The notes beneath the pieces were generated by a model. The model saw nothing but the letters and a program-made list of their open reading frames with translations, was not told the origin of the DNA and did no database searches. A stretch of DNA of 64,000 nt from NCBI GenBank assembly GCA_023014485.1, contig JAJOZX010000877.1, positions 186,001 through 250,000 on the forward strand, read 5' to 3'. The stretch is from Bathynomus jamesi. Taxonomy: Eukaryota; Arthropoda; Malacostraca; Isopoda; Cirolanidae. The translations under genes and the position numbers were made by a program. Of the stretch, positions 35,561 to 46,391 are shown piece after piece (positions within the stretch are counted from its first letter, which is position 1; every line of letters starts with the position of its first letter).

Positions 35561-36715
35561 AAGTGGATGTTTAGAGATGGAATTGATGATTCAGTATTTG
35601 AATCTATCCGAATATGCATGATTAGGCTGAGTTATTGAAAATGTATTTTCATGGATAGCTTAGAACAGCTGTTATAGGTTATCTGGATGAATTATGAAGA
35701 AAGATATCGATATTTGAAATTATGAAATATAAAATGAATGTATTCGCATTCATCCTAGTGTTTTAAAAAGGGCTGATATATATATATATATATAAATAAT
35801 TAACTATGATAATATTTGCTGTTTATGATTGTCACCACGCTACTATACGAATGGATTTAAATATATTAGACTCCCCTTAGATTAGATAAATGAAATTAAA
35901 ATTAATTTAGTTAATAGTTTCTGGATCTATTTCGTAATACAAATATTTGAACAATGTAAAATTTGTTTATGAGTTAACTGTGTTTATTCTAGTTTTATTT
36001 TGTGTGGTATCGTTATTAATATATTAAACCGAAACGATGATCACGGGTGGCGTTAAAGAAAACTTTGCTATTTGCCATACACTGCAGTTCTTATATATAA
36101 AATATATATGTTGGTTATATTTACTAGTATACATATATATTTATCACCATAAGCCTGGTGCTCCAGAAATGGATCTTCTGCGCGAACACTTCCAGAAAGA
36201 TAAAACTAGCGGGTCCACGAACACGATAGAACGCTGCGTAAGAAGTACTCGGATGTTTGTTTGTTTGTTTGTTTCGAAAGACTGTGAAAGTTGATGAGGA
36301 ATTTTTTTTTTTTGAAGGAAGGTGTGGGTGAACCCTTTTTAATTTTTTAATTTTAAAAATTTAATTTTTTTTTTAAATACCATGAAGAACCTTATAAAGG
36401 AGGGATCGTCATGAAGGACAGTGGGGGGGAATTTTCAAATTGATCCATGTCTGTCTCCCCAAAAGCGGGGATACTACTAACATGCTTTGATATATTCCTT
36501 GTCTGGTATGTGTGAGTTTCTCAATGAGTTACAAAATATTTATGTATCCACTGTAAATTAATAATTTTTGCACATAGATTTCTAAATCAAAATAAAATGT
36601 GCCACTTTCATTACATCTTTGATCTTTAATAATTTTAGCTTTTCAAAGAAAGCACTTGAAAGATGATGAAAATCATTATCAGATAACAACCTTATTTCGT
36701 TATGTAAGGAAGAAC
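35301..36715. other. AT-rich intergenic DNA
   Basis: (ATA)n near 35515-35545 and (TA)n at 35776-35795. 36150-36270 has an open stretch (GAPEMDLLREHFQKDK) that I do not recognise, followed by (TTTG)n and poly-T/A runs. Confidence 0.45.
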
Positions 36716-36848
36716 AATTTCATTGCCAAATGTTGTTTTTTTAAATGATTAGTAACTAGCCTAACCTAACCTAATTTAACCCAACCTCTGGTTAGATTAG
36801 GTTAGGTTTGGTTAGTTACTTAACATTTAAAAAAAAATGGCAATGAAA
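36716..36848. repeat. Imperfect palindrome with CCTAA/TTAGG telomere-like core
   Basis: The left arm runs from aatttcattgccaaatg to cctaacctaacctaa; the right arm is ttagattaggttagg to aaaaatggcaatgaaattt. The core contains three CCTAA units and their inverted counterpart. Probably a MITE-like fold-back. A direct duplication of aatttggcaatctggcaag follows at 36847-36905. Confidence 0.65.
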
Positions 36849-36949
36849 TTTGGCAATCTGGCAAGTGGCGTACGAATGAAATTTGGCAATCTGGCAAGTA
36901 GCGTACGAATCTGGCAAAAAGCCTGGGGTCCAGCATAACAGGAACATAC

Positions 36950-37210
36950 CAATTTATTTTATTGGTATTTACAATTAGTAAAAATCATATAATTTATTTT
37001 ATTGGTATTTAGAATTAGTAAAATCATATAATTTATTTTATTGGTATTTAGAATTAGTAAAAATCATAATTTATTTTAATGGTATTTAGAATTAGTAAAA
37101 ATCATATAATTTATTTTATTGGTATTTAGAATTAGTAAAATCATAATTTATTTTAATGGTATTTATAGTAAGTAAAAATCATTAATTTATTTTATTGGTA
37201 TTTGGAAAGA
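36950..37210. repeat. Minisatellite, 36-40 bp AT-rich units, about seven copies
   Basis: Units of aatttattttattggtattt followed by agaattagtaaaaatcatat, with small length and base differences. Confidence 0.9.
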
Positions 37211-37615
37211 GTTTATTAGAAAGTCAACCATTCCATAACTTCGATAAAATCTGTTTCAAATATGTCCTCAGCTACAGTATATTAACATCTTTGTAAGAAA
37301 AAGACAGTTGCATCATCTGCAAACACAATGAAATTAAGTATATCAGAAGAGCTTGAAAGGTCATTTATATATACAGTAATAAAATAACAGCGGACTGAAT
37401 CCTAGGGTACACCATGTTTTACAGTCGTTTTAGTTGAATATATCTATTTTACCGACACAAATTGATATCCACTGGACAAATGACAGAGTGGATAGTTAAT
37501 TTTATCCAATATAAACTGATGTTTTGTCAGGATGAAGTGACCTATTATCTTATTAATTTCTGGTAGTATCATTTTTGAATGAACAGAGTCAACTCTATTC
37601 TTTCAGTAGAGGCTA
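37211..37615 (-). pseudogene. LINE reverse transcriptase remnant
   Basis: The minus strand reads HGVP, then YINDLSSSSDIL, NFIVFADDATVF and an MEWLTF-like segment. This matches the palm of a Jockey/R1-type RT, with the catalytic FADD preserved but stops and substitutions elsewhere (GVP*DSVRCYF). Only about 130 residues are present. Confidence 0.65.
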
Positions 37616-37824
37616 CACTACTAAATTTCGTTCCGTAACTTTTTGTTGTCCAGGAAGTAAGACTGGTATCCAATATTTCGTTCCTTAATAATTCCGTAAC
37701 TTTCGTTATGTTTTCCTCTTATTGGGTAACTTTGTCAGAATGTTTTTAACACTGGAAATTATATGGATTCTTCAAGATAAATATAACCTATAAATTTCCA
37801 CTTTTCATACACAATATGTATATA

Positions 37825-38420
37825 CGGGTGTTTATAAAGTCCCTAGCTATTTCAGTGAAAACGTAGAAAAAAGGGTAAAATTCAATAACAATATAATAGA
37901 ATGGCAGGGGTTATTTTTGTAACTGCTGTTACGATACGAGCACGTAAGTCTTACAGATCTGTAACCCTCGTTTGATAGACGTTTGATTTGATAAAGTCCC
38001 ATGCAAAGAAATCCAAGGGCGTTAGGTCAGGAGATTGAGCCGCCCAGGGCCTGTTGCCTCCACGTCCGATCAACAGATTTGGAAATCGTTCATTTAGGTA
38101 CTCCCGAACAATGTTTGCGCAATGACAAGGTGCCCCATCTTGTTGATAGACGACGGTGTTTAAAATGTCATCTGAATGAAGCTGGGACATTTACGTGCTT
38201 GTATCGTTACAGCAGTTACAAAAATAACCCCTGTCATGTTCCAAAATGTGTTCCGCAATGCTGCTGACAGATTCGCACTCTGTAGAGATACTGATGGTGC
38301 TCATGTAGAATCATATGCTTAAGTATTCATTAAATGTATGCCTTCTATTATATTGTTATTGAATTTTACCTTTTTTGCTACGTTTTCACTGAAATAGATA
38401 GGGACTTTATAAACACCCTC
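37825..38420. mobile_element. Fold-back DD41D mariner-like element (non-autonomous)
   Basis: Both ends read GGGTGTTTATAAAGTCCCTA inward, with matching arms of at least 75 bp and TA on each side. The left half (37951-38190, minus) encodes QQDGAPCHCANIV and SPDLTPLDFFAW; the catalytic Asps are 41 residues apart, a DD41D spacing. The right half (38185-38310, plus) encodes the matching C terminus (ITPVMFQNVFRNAADRFALCRDTDG). Both arms thus come from the same 3' end; the left arm has lost about 90 bp. No helix-turn-helix or first Asp, so not autonomous. Confidence 0.8.
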
Positions 38421-38430
38421 TACTATATAG

Positions 38431-38886
38431 CATAGCTGCCAACTTTTCATATAAAAAAATGTGGGTGACAAAAAGAAGTGCGGTAGAAATTTTACTGATT
38501 ACTACACAACACTGAATTATTGTAATAATGCAAGTTAAACAATCATGAAGTTTAAGAGGATTCTTGCCTAATCCTTGGTGACAAATGGAAAAATCAACAT
38601 TGTAAACAGTGCAGTAAACGAATTCGACGCTTTTTCTTCGAGGATTTCAACCAGAAACGGCTTTTATCTTTCTCCCGGTCCTTCTGGTAACTCGTACCAT
38701 ACAGCTTCGACCGCGAAAATTTTCATTTCTTTGCTTTCGCTGATACTTTTGAGCTCAACGTTGATTCTTCCGCCATTTTCTGAAAAGTAAAAAAATGAGG
38801 GTGACATTGAGGTTTTTGTGGGTGTGCGGGTGATACATTGAAAATGCGGGTAACACCCGCAACATGCGAGTGACTTGGCAGGTATG
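38431..38886. mobile_element. MITE with CATA(G/C)CTGCCAA termini
   Basis: The ends CATAGCTGCCAA and TTGGCAGGTATG are inverted repeats flanked by ATATAG (38425-38430 and 38887-38892), suggesting a 6-bp target duplication; 8-9 bp is possible because ATATAGCAT also repeats. GTGGGTGAC-type sequence occurs inside both ends. No transposase. Superfamily uncertain. Confidence 0.65.
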
Positions 38887-39545
38887 ATATAGCATATTAT
38901 AAAATTGAGATTCCAATTAAAATAAGGTAACTATAAAAACATGTTCATGGTTATGTTTGGAATGAAATGTAATTATAAACCCGTGTTACTTCTTAGGTAC
39001 CTGGCGTAAGGCAAAAATAATGAAGACGCTAAAAAGAGTGTATGAAATGTATTTCTGAATATTCATTACATGGTATAGTTTTTTCATTAGTGAAGAATCT
39101 ATATTACATCTTTACTCAGAAGAAAATTATCTTCGGATGTACAGTGCTTACAAGAAGTCTCGCGCCTCTGTCTCGTCCCAAGCTAGTCTGTTAGGTATAA
39201 AATGGGCGGTCCTTATGGCAGCGGAGGTGTGTTCGGATTGTTGCACATAATTGCTCTAACCCCATCAATGACGTCCACATTATCTTTGTGTTGATCACTC
39301 TATCTATTTATATATAGAGACACACTGTATATAGATATATATAGCGTATGCAGGGGATAACATGTCTCAGTCCCAGCTATGGTAGTTGTCTTACAATTAA
39401 CAGTCCCAAGTGCAAGTTACGTTAACACCTCCACATAAACTACCCTGGACTAAAATAACATACGTGAACCCTTTAACCAGAAACCATTTAAAAAGTGTGA
39501 TTTAAAAGCTCTCTGTCTCTCTCTCTTTCTCTCTCTCTCTCTCTG

Positions 39546-40104
39546 ATCACACCGCATCCCATCAGAGGTCTTCAGCAGGGACATCGGCAATGTATCCATA
39601 TAACATTAATAATAACCGAAACTCGGGGAAAATATACTCTCTGCCTTCCGCTCTATCCCAAATCCTTTTCTCTTAGTAACCTCTTAATACAAACTAATCT
39701 ATCATATTTTGCGACTTTTGAACTCTGGTAGGATTCAATTCCATTCCTATAGTGTAAGAGATACTTAAATTCATGTGTGTATTATGCTATATGATGTGCG
39801 TAATAAATAATCATTTTTAAATAGTTGGAGCGTTCAAGGTCATCTGTAATAATCTATAGACTACTCCTCAAGCCCACTCTCAACACTTAGATTCCCCTAA
39901 GACACAGACGTCTTCAAGTAACATGAATGCGTAGAGATCTAAGGTGTTACATTCCATATTATATAATTTATGTGCTAGGTTTAAGAACGCTGGCATTGAA
40001 GGATGGAAGGAAGGGACAGTAAAAGCGATAATAGGTTTAATGAAGGAAGTGGAATGTGGATGGAGGTAAGCGTTGCTATGTCGAAGGAAACGAGGTTGGG
40101 TGGG
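39546..40104 (+). repeat. Dispersed repeat, copy B
   Basis: Inverted copy of 241-766. Starts at (CT)n|TGATCACACCGCAT and ends at gaggttgggtggggctgg, where transposase homology begins. The frame starting MEGRDSKSDNRFNEG at 40003 belongs to this repeat, not to the transposase. Confidence 0.75.
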
Positions 40105-40564
40105 GCTGGATGTCTGGCTATATGGTGTCGGAGAATTGACTCAAGTAGATGGACGCTTTACTGGACAGCAATATTGCCAGATACTGGAAGAGGTGCTGCT
40201 ACCCAGTGTTCGTGCGTATCTGGTTCCAGCGCCGGAACAATTTTACTTAATGGAAGATAACAGTCCCATTCATAGGAGTAACGTTGTGAGAGCGTGGTAC
40301 GAAGATCACCCAGATATTATTAATCTAATTCTGCCACCACGTTCTCCTGATATGAATCCGATTGAAAACCTTTGGGCAATAATGATTAACGAATGGGAAC
40401 AACGCAATGAAAGAATATTTGAAGCACTTTTAGCTCACACGAGGAATAGTTGGGAGAACTTACGCCGAACACCAAACATTCCCTACAATCTGGCCTCTTC
40501 TATGCCGCAACGATTGCAAGAAATTATTGATGCCGGAGGAAGCTATACGAAATACTCATGTTAA
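40104..40564 (+). pseudogene. Tc1-like transposase, C-terminal catalytic part
   Basis: About 150 codons in frame: QVDGRFTGQQYCQILEEVLL, LMEDNSPIH (second catalytic Asp), LPPRSPDMNPIENLW (third residue Glu, 35 residues after the Asp) and WENLRRTPNIPYNLA to the stop. The expected order of a Tc1-type DDE domain. The first Asp and the DNA-binding region are missing. The frame is open into repeat copy B, giving a chimeric frame of 163 codons from 40073. Confidence 0.85.
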
Positions 40565-41539
40565 AGCCATGACATAAATGTGTATCGAGTATATATTTAT
40601 GTTAATATAGAATTTTATTATAATTTTATGTTTCACATCTATAAAAGTATATTTTGTGACCATGAAAGAACTTTACTTATCCTTAGTTAGAATCTTTTCT
40701 TGCAATGTCTACGCTCATGGAGATGATAATATATGTATTGTTGAAACAAACTATGAGAAGGTAATGGTTTCAGGAAAAAAATAAAAACTGGCAACATCGA
40801 GGCCATCAAGTGTTTATGGGAATTGTCATATGATATGCTACCAATAAACTCTTATATACTACTATATAGAGTGTATTATATTACGTAATAATTACGATGA
40901 ACAAATCAAATGCAAATTTCTCTGATTCACGGCCCACCAGTCTTGCTTCAGACTAATGACTTTCATAAGATGGAATAGGTTACCACTTAAAACAATGGAT
41001 AAACTATCTATTAGTGAGACGACCGTGACTTCCTCGAAATGCGAGGGCGTGAGAGGTTCACTGAGGAATTTGGTCATTAGATTCTTCACGTAGGATATGT
41101 ATCACAAACAACAATATTGACAACAATTCCCAACAATTACTTAATATCAATCATTGCATTTGAGCAAATAATTTAGACCTGCGTCAAAATAACTTAGGTA
41201 TCATGCCATGATTTGGGATATTTGCCGAATTAGTCGTTCTCTATAGTCTCCAGTATATATTGAGACGGTATAATGTAATGCCCAGCTAATATTATGATGA
41301 CTAGGATTGCTCCATAACCATCCCAACATCCCGAAACTTCGTCATTCTGCTTCTTAATCATTTGTATTTTAAACACTAAAATGTAGCAGAAGTGACGTAA
41401 TTATGGACGTCATTGATTGGGTTAGAGCAGTTATGTGCACCAATCCGAACACACCTCCGCTGCCATAAGGACCGCCCATTTTATACCTAACAGACGAGCT
41501 TGGGACGAGACAGAGACGTGAGACTTCTTGTAAGCACTG

Positions 41540-42050
41540 CACATGCGCACTTGTTTTGTTTCGCTTAGTTCACAGTTTACATGAGAAGGTGCATGGAAGA
41601 TTACACTTTAAAAAGTAATCTAAAGTGTGGTCGATTATGGCCTCCATTATACTGTAAGTCTTATACTACAAACTTTTCTCACTGTTATATAAATATTTTA
41701 ATACAGTCGAACAGATTAAGTATAAAGTGCTAAATACACATTTAAGTTTGGTTACATACATACTCTCATACATACATACTCTCCTTCTCCTCCTTCGTGT
41801 ATATAAAAAAATACTAAAGCGTGTTTAGAGTTCCTTTAACTTAAATTTGGAAATGTGTGATGTGCTATTGTTAAATTTAGTAATGTAAGATTTTCTGCGA
41901 TATTTTTTAGTGTTTCTTCATTAAATATATTTCCTATTGCATAAGTAAAGTTCTGAACTGTAATTTTTGCTTTTCATTTACTTTCAATCACATACAGATC
42001 AAAATTCAACATTATACCTCGTTAACCTCATTGATGTTTCGTGTGTTAGT
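41540..42050. other. Intergenic sequence, nothing recognised
   Basis: AT-rich sequence between the Tc1-like element and a LINE fragment. Confidence 0.4.
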
Positions 42051-42056
42051 TTTTCT

Positions 42057-42880
42057 TTACACGAATGTCAAGCTGGTGGCCCTGCCTCTAGGCCTGGCTT
42101 GGTGGAAGAGCGAGTAGGTTTCTTGCGCTCTCCACCGCACAGAGCCAGGTACACCCGGCTCATCTGGTACCGTCATGAGCCAGGCATCTAGTTTTCTTTT
42201 GAAGACTTCAACTTTGTCGCCTGTATCATTTCTGAGGTCCTTTGGAAGCTGGTTAAAAAGGCTTGGCTCTCTGACAACCAAGCTATTTTCCTTCAGTGTT
42301 GAAAAGGTCCCTTGTCGGGCCTTTAATTTGGGAACACTACACATTCTGCCTTTCCTATTTTCCAGCGTTGTTGGGATGGTAATTGGGTTTAGTTTGAGGT
42401 TTGGTACCTGTTTTTCGATCATTTTCCAGGTGTAGATTATGGTGTACCTTTCTCTTCTTTCCGGGGAGTACAGATTTAGTTTACGTAGTCTTACCCAGTC
42501 GTTGAGTTCTTTGCATCCATCAATCTTGCCCGTGAAATTTCACTGAGTTTCTTCTAGTTTATTAATTTCTCCTTTTTCATAATGGGGACGTCAAAACTGA
42601 GCAGTATTCAAGTTTTGGTATGATCACTGTTTTCAAAAGGGGAATCATTACTGTCTTGTCCCTTCTTTTGGACGTTCTTAGTACCTGTCACGCTACTCTT
42701 TTTGCTTTGTTTATCGCTATCTGATTGTGTTTCGAATCCCGCATCATCGGTCATTATTACCCCCCAAATCGATCAGTTTCGTACTTCTATGAATTTTCTG
42801 TCTATCTGGAACATGATATGCAGTCAAAGTTCCTCAAGAGCTGGAATTTCTCGGTTCTTAAATCTAAAACTGTTAAGATA
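42057..42880 (-). pseudogene. LINE reverse transcriptase C-terminal fragment
   Basis: The frame 42057-42422 reads LENRKGRMCSVPKL, VVREPSLFNQLPKDLRN, DKVEVFKRKLDAWL and TVPDEP, the typical C-terminal end of Jockey/CR1-type RTs. Minus sequence further right (42560-42740) reads RVACQVLRTS, TVMIPLLKTVIIPKLEYC and a MIRDSK-like segment in other frames, the preceding thumb region. The palm and the 3' tail are not seen. Confidence 0.72.
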
Positions 42881-42992
42881 AGTAAATCGTAGGCAAAATA
42901 TATGTAGCCCTGAAGCTGTTCAAAATATGTGAACAAAATATTTGGTTAGATGTGTTTTTTAATGTTCAAGGGTGTTTTTACAGTAATATACA

Positions 42993-43030
42993 GTGTATAT
43001 ATATATATATATATATACACACACCCATCC
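42993..43030. repeat. (TA)n, (CA)n and CCAT repeats
   Basis: tatata, then acacac, then catccatccatc. Confidence 0.9.
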
Positions 43031-43138
43031 ATCCATCGTGTTCTGCCTATCAGGCAGGTCCAACTCATGTGTGCCACCAAAGTGTTCTATCCTGAGTTAT
43101 CCTTTTCATCTCATGGTAGCTCCTGCCTACCTTCAAAT

Positions 43139-43583
43139 GAGGGGTCCCGCGTCTCGTCTTAAGGTACCTAAGCGCCAAAATTATAATTCGTCAGAAATCG
43201 CCTCCAAAGTTCAGCAATATTCTGGCAATAGTATCTCTGTTATTAATTGAGCTAGAACGTTCATTTTTTGCTAAGTTAGAGTTCTAAGTATGCTAATGAA
43301 GATGTTTATGAGTTTTTGGAATAGATTTTCATATTTTATATTTTATATATATTTTTTTAAATTTTTTGATTTTCTTATTATGCCAAACTTTGGGTGGACT
43401 TTTGGCTGGCGATAGAGGTGAAAAAAGTAGTTTGCTTCATAAGGTTTTCAACCATACTTCTAGTGTCGTAAAGTCATTATAACCCAAACCACGCGATAGA
43501 GGAAGGGTGAAAATAGTGATATCCATCAAAAACTCGTTTTCGCCTCTGGTGGCGCTTAGGTACCTTAAGACGCGCGACCCCTC
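43139..43583. mobile_element. 445-bp MITE with GAGGGGTC TIR and AAAT target duplication
   Basis: TIRs GAGGGGTC(C/G)CGCGTCT and CTTAAGGTACCTAAGCGCCA face each other. AAAT lies on both sides (43135-43138, 43584-43587). Removing the element and one AAAT rejoins the LINE frame as DDLKVGRSYHEM, which supports the boundaries. Confidence 0.85.
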
Positions 43584-44047
43584 AAATCATCCAGCATTGC
43601 TTTCCTTTTCCTTCCCCTCGGCCTTCTACCTTCATATCTACCCTCTATCACCTCTTTCAACATTCCTTCTCCTCTCAACACATGTCCGATCCATTTCTTC
43701 TGTCTTTCTCTTATCACCTTAATGAGTCTTCTTTCCTCCCTCAGCTGTTGCAGTACTTCCTCATTACTTTGGTGTTCCCTCCAGCTTATCTTTAGTATTC
43801 TTCTCCAAATCCACATTTCAAAAATTTCCAGACGTTTCTTTTCACTTGTTTTCAGTGTCCATGTTTCTGCTCCATACAGTACCACACTCCATATCAAGCT
43901 TTTCACTAACCTTTTCTTCATCTTCAAGTTGAGTTTACCTGTAAGTAGTCTTCTGTCTCTCAAAAGCTACCTTACCCATACCAATTCTAGATCTTACTTC
44001 CTTATTGCAATCTCCATTGTTGGTTAATAAACTTCCTAGATATTTAA

Positions 44048-44171
44048 CCCTTTCATTCCTGATTTTCGTCTACTTTTCATGTCACAAAAAACCACTTGTG
44101 TTATATCTCCAGAATGACTAAAATCTCATAAAATTTGATGGTCTCATTTGCGCCCATACGGCATGAAAGGG
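44048..44171. mobile_element. 124-bp piggyBac-type MITE (TTAA, CCCTTTCAT)
   Basis: TTAA|CCCTTTCAT at the left and ATGAAAGGG|TTAA at the right. TTAA target and CCC-starting TIR are piggyBac hallmarks. Taking out the element with one TTAA restores GETDQFKYLGS in the surrounding LINE frame. The interior has no coding capacity. Confidence 0.85.
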
Positions 44172-45545
44172 TTAAACTGATCAGTTTCTCCTAAGGTCTG
44201 ATTTCCTATCGCTAGGTTCATTTGTGCTCCTTTCCTTCTTGCAATTTTCATTACCTTTGTCTTGGTCTCATTAATTCTCATTCCGAATTCTTCCGCTCTT
44301 GTTGTCAAGCTATTGACCATTCTTTGCAGTCCTTCCTCAGTACTACAAACAAATGCCTTGTCATCTTCAAACTTTACAGATTTGACCAATTTACCTCCCA
44401 CTCTGATTCCCTCTTCCAGCTCTGAGAGTGCTTCTATTATCATTGCTTCCACATAGATGTTAAATAACACGGGGGACAGGAAGCATCCTTGCCTGACCCC
44501 TCTCCCAACCAATCCAGGCTCCGATTCTCTTCCTGCAACTCTAACATTCAAAGTCTGGCCAAGATATAGATTTTTTATCAGCCTACGGTCCCTCCAGTCA
44601 ACATTAATATTCTTCAATATTTCCATTAGTTTCCTCCACTGGACTCTGTCTAAAACTTTTTCAAAGTCAATAAAACAAAAATATTTCCTGATCATGTTCC
44701 AGCACTCTCTCTCCCATCATTCTCATAATACCAATAGCGTCTCTTGTTCCGCATTTTGTCCTAAATCCAAACCGAGCCTCTACAATGTACTGCTCAGCTC
44801 TGTTCGTTCTTCTGGTTAGTATCCTTAGCATTATTTTTGATGCATGACTGACCAAGCTTATGGTTCGAAATTCTGAATACTTGGTGGCTTTCGATTTCTT
44901 GGGGATAGTAATCATAAAGACTCTCATGAAGTCAGCAGACCAGTCTCCACTTTCATACATGTTTCTGCACAATACATTCACCTCCTCTCTAGCATCACCT
45001 TCAAGACTTTTCAGAAGTTCTGCTGGTACATCATCTGGTCCTGGGGCCTTGCCATTTCTTAGGTCTTTTACAGCCATCTCTACTTCTCTTTCCAATATGT
45101 CCAAACCCATACAATCTACTTCCCCCTCATCTGCTTCCTCAATTTCGATGTTATTAGGGGTGTTCTCTTTATCATACAGTTCTTCACTGTACTCAATCCA
45201 TCTCTTCCTTATATCTTCTGGTCTTTTCAGTTTTTCTCCATTTCTCCCCTCTATTTCTCGCACTCCCAAGCTACTTCTTTTCCATCTCTTTATGTCTTTA
45301 AGTTTTTGGTACATTAAATCATTCTTCCTTTCCTTTCTAATTCCTCCATTTCCCTGCACTACTCTTCAAGCCACATCTCTCTTGCTTTATTTTCTCTTCT
45401 CAGTTCGCTATTCAACTGTCTGTATCGTTGTCTCCCTTCTTCTGTATTTATACTCTTCCATTTTCTTCTTCCTTCCATTTTGTCAAACATCTCTGTAATG
45501 ACCCAGGGTTTCTTGCTTCATCAGAATTGTACATATCTATAGGGC

Positions 45546-46023
45546 TTTTTTTTAATTAGTCTTTTTATTTATTTTTAAGTAATGTTTATGCTATATATGA
45601 TTATTTAAAATTTCTTTTTACCGTTTTATGTGTTTATTTTCCTTTGAAAATATTGTTTGCTTTCAGTACATGTTTGTTATGAGAAAGTTACTGAAAGTTA
45701 CTGACAAAATATTTATGGATAGGTTATGAAGGAGTTACACATAACAATAATTGCACTGTACTTTGTCTACTAAAAAGTAATCGTAAAATCAGACGTCAGA
45801 GTTTTCCAAAACTAGCGCTTTTTTTCCCTGAAAAAAAAATATATACACAGGAAAAAGTGAAAAGAGATTATAAAGCCTTTCGTGTATTTGCAATACACCT
45901 TGTCATGAATTACTAAATACACGAAAGGCTTTGAATTGTTTTTTACTCTTCCCTGTGCCTGTGCATCTTTATTATTTTCACATGTTTTTTCGTGAAATTT
46001 ATCCTACATTTATATAGTATATA
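45546..46023. other. Intergenic sequence with an 18-bp-stem hairpin
   Basis: AT-rich. Inverted repeat aaagcctttcgtgtattt (45872-45889) and aaatacacgaaaggcttt (45915-45932) with a 25-nt spacer; role unknown. Confidence 0.5.
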
Positions 46024-46391
46024 CTAGCAGAATTACCCAGCTTCGCTTGGGTTCAGTATATATGAAATTACCTTGACTCTGTGTCTTTGATCAGAACTAA
46101 ATTTAGTCTAAAAAAATTTAACTATAAATTGAAAATAAACTATAAAGTAAAGATAGGTTAAGGAAAGCATTCTTGAAGATTATCTTTATTTTTCAACAAA
46201 TGGTTCAAAAGTATAAATAAAGTGCATAGATAATTGATATTTAGTGAATTAGCACCAAGTAGTGATCTTTTAGATGTTAATGAAAGTTGCATGAAATGAG
46301 AAATCGAGAACAATACAATTATTATTACTGTAAATGTTTGAGAAAAATACATTAAATCAAGTATTCATACAACATAATCAATGACATGTTA

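Larger units (their letters stand above)
39142..41539 (+). mobile_element. Tc1-like element with ~135-bp TIRs and an internal foreign repeat
   Basis: The left end CAGTGCTTACAAGAAGTCTC and the right end GAGACTTCTTGTAAGCACTG begin TIRs of about 135-140 bp with few differences (39142-39282 and 41402-41539). The left flank is TA; the right flank is not. Inside are (CT)n at about 39509-39544, repeat copy B (39546-40104) and the C-terminal half of a transposase. The N-terminal half has been replaced, so the element is not autonomous. Confidence 0.82.
43031..45545 (-). pseudogene. RTE-like LINE reverse transcriptase with two MITE insertions
   Basis: On the minus strand: 44667-45359 carries GKAPGPDDVPAELLK, ITIPKKSKATKYSEFRTISLVSHASKIMLRIL and EARFGFRTKCGTRDAIG. 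44144-44695 carries FCFIDFEKVLDRVQW, GVRQGCFLSPVLFNIYVEAM and KFEDDKAFVC in place of the usual ADD box. 43588-43963 carries VLYGAETWTLKTSEKKRLE, WRRILKISWREH and IGHVLRGEG. 43031-43134 continues with SYHEMKRITQDR. The order fits RTE/BovB-like RT. The FEDD substitution and stops make it inactive. Confidence 0.78.

Noticed and set aside
36037..36294. 85-codon frame with GAPEMDLLREHFQKDK
   Set aside because: No recognisable family, low-complexity flanks and a poly-T/A neighbour; too weak to call a gene.
36745..36800. True telomere or telomere-proximal array
   Set aside because: Only about three CCTAA units on each side of a palindrome, surrounded by ordinary repeats.
40003..40260. 85-codon frame starting MEGRDSKSDNRFNEG as a gene
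   Set aside because: Its start lies in a dispersed repeat and the rest is an out-of-frame reading of the Tc1 transposase; the second copy (129-338) diverges at the repeat border.
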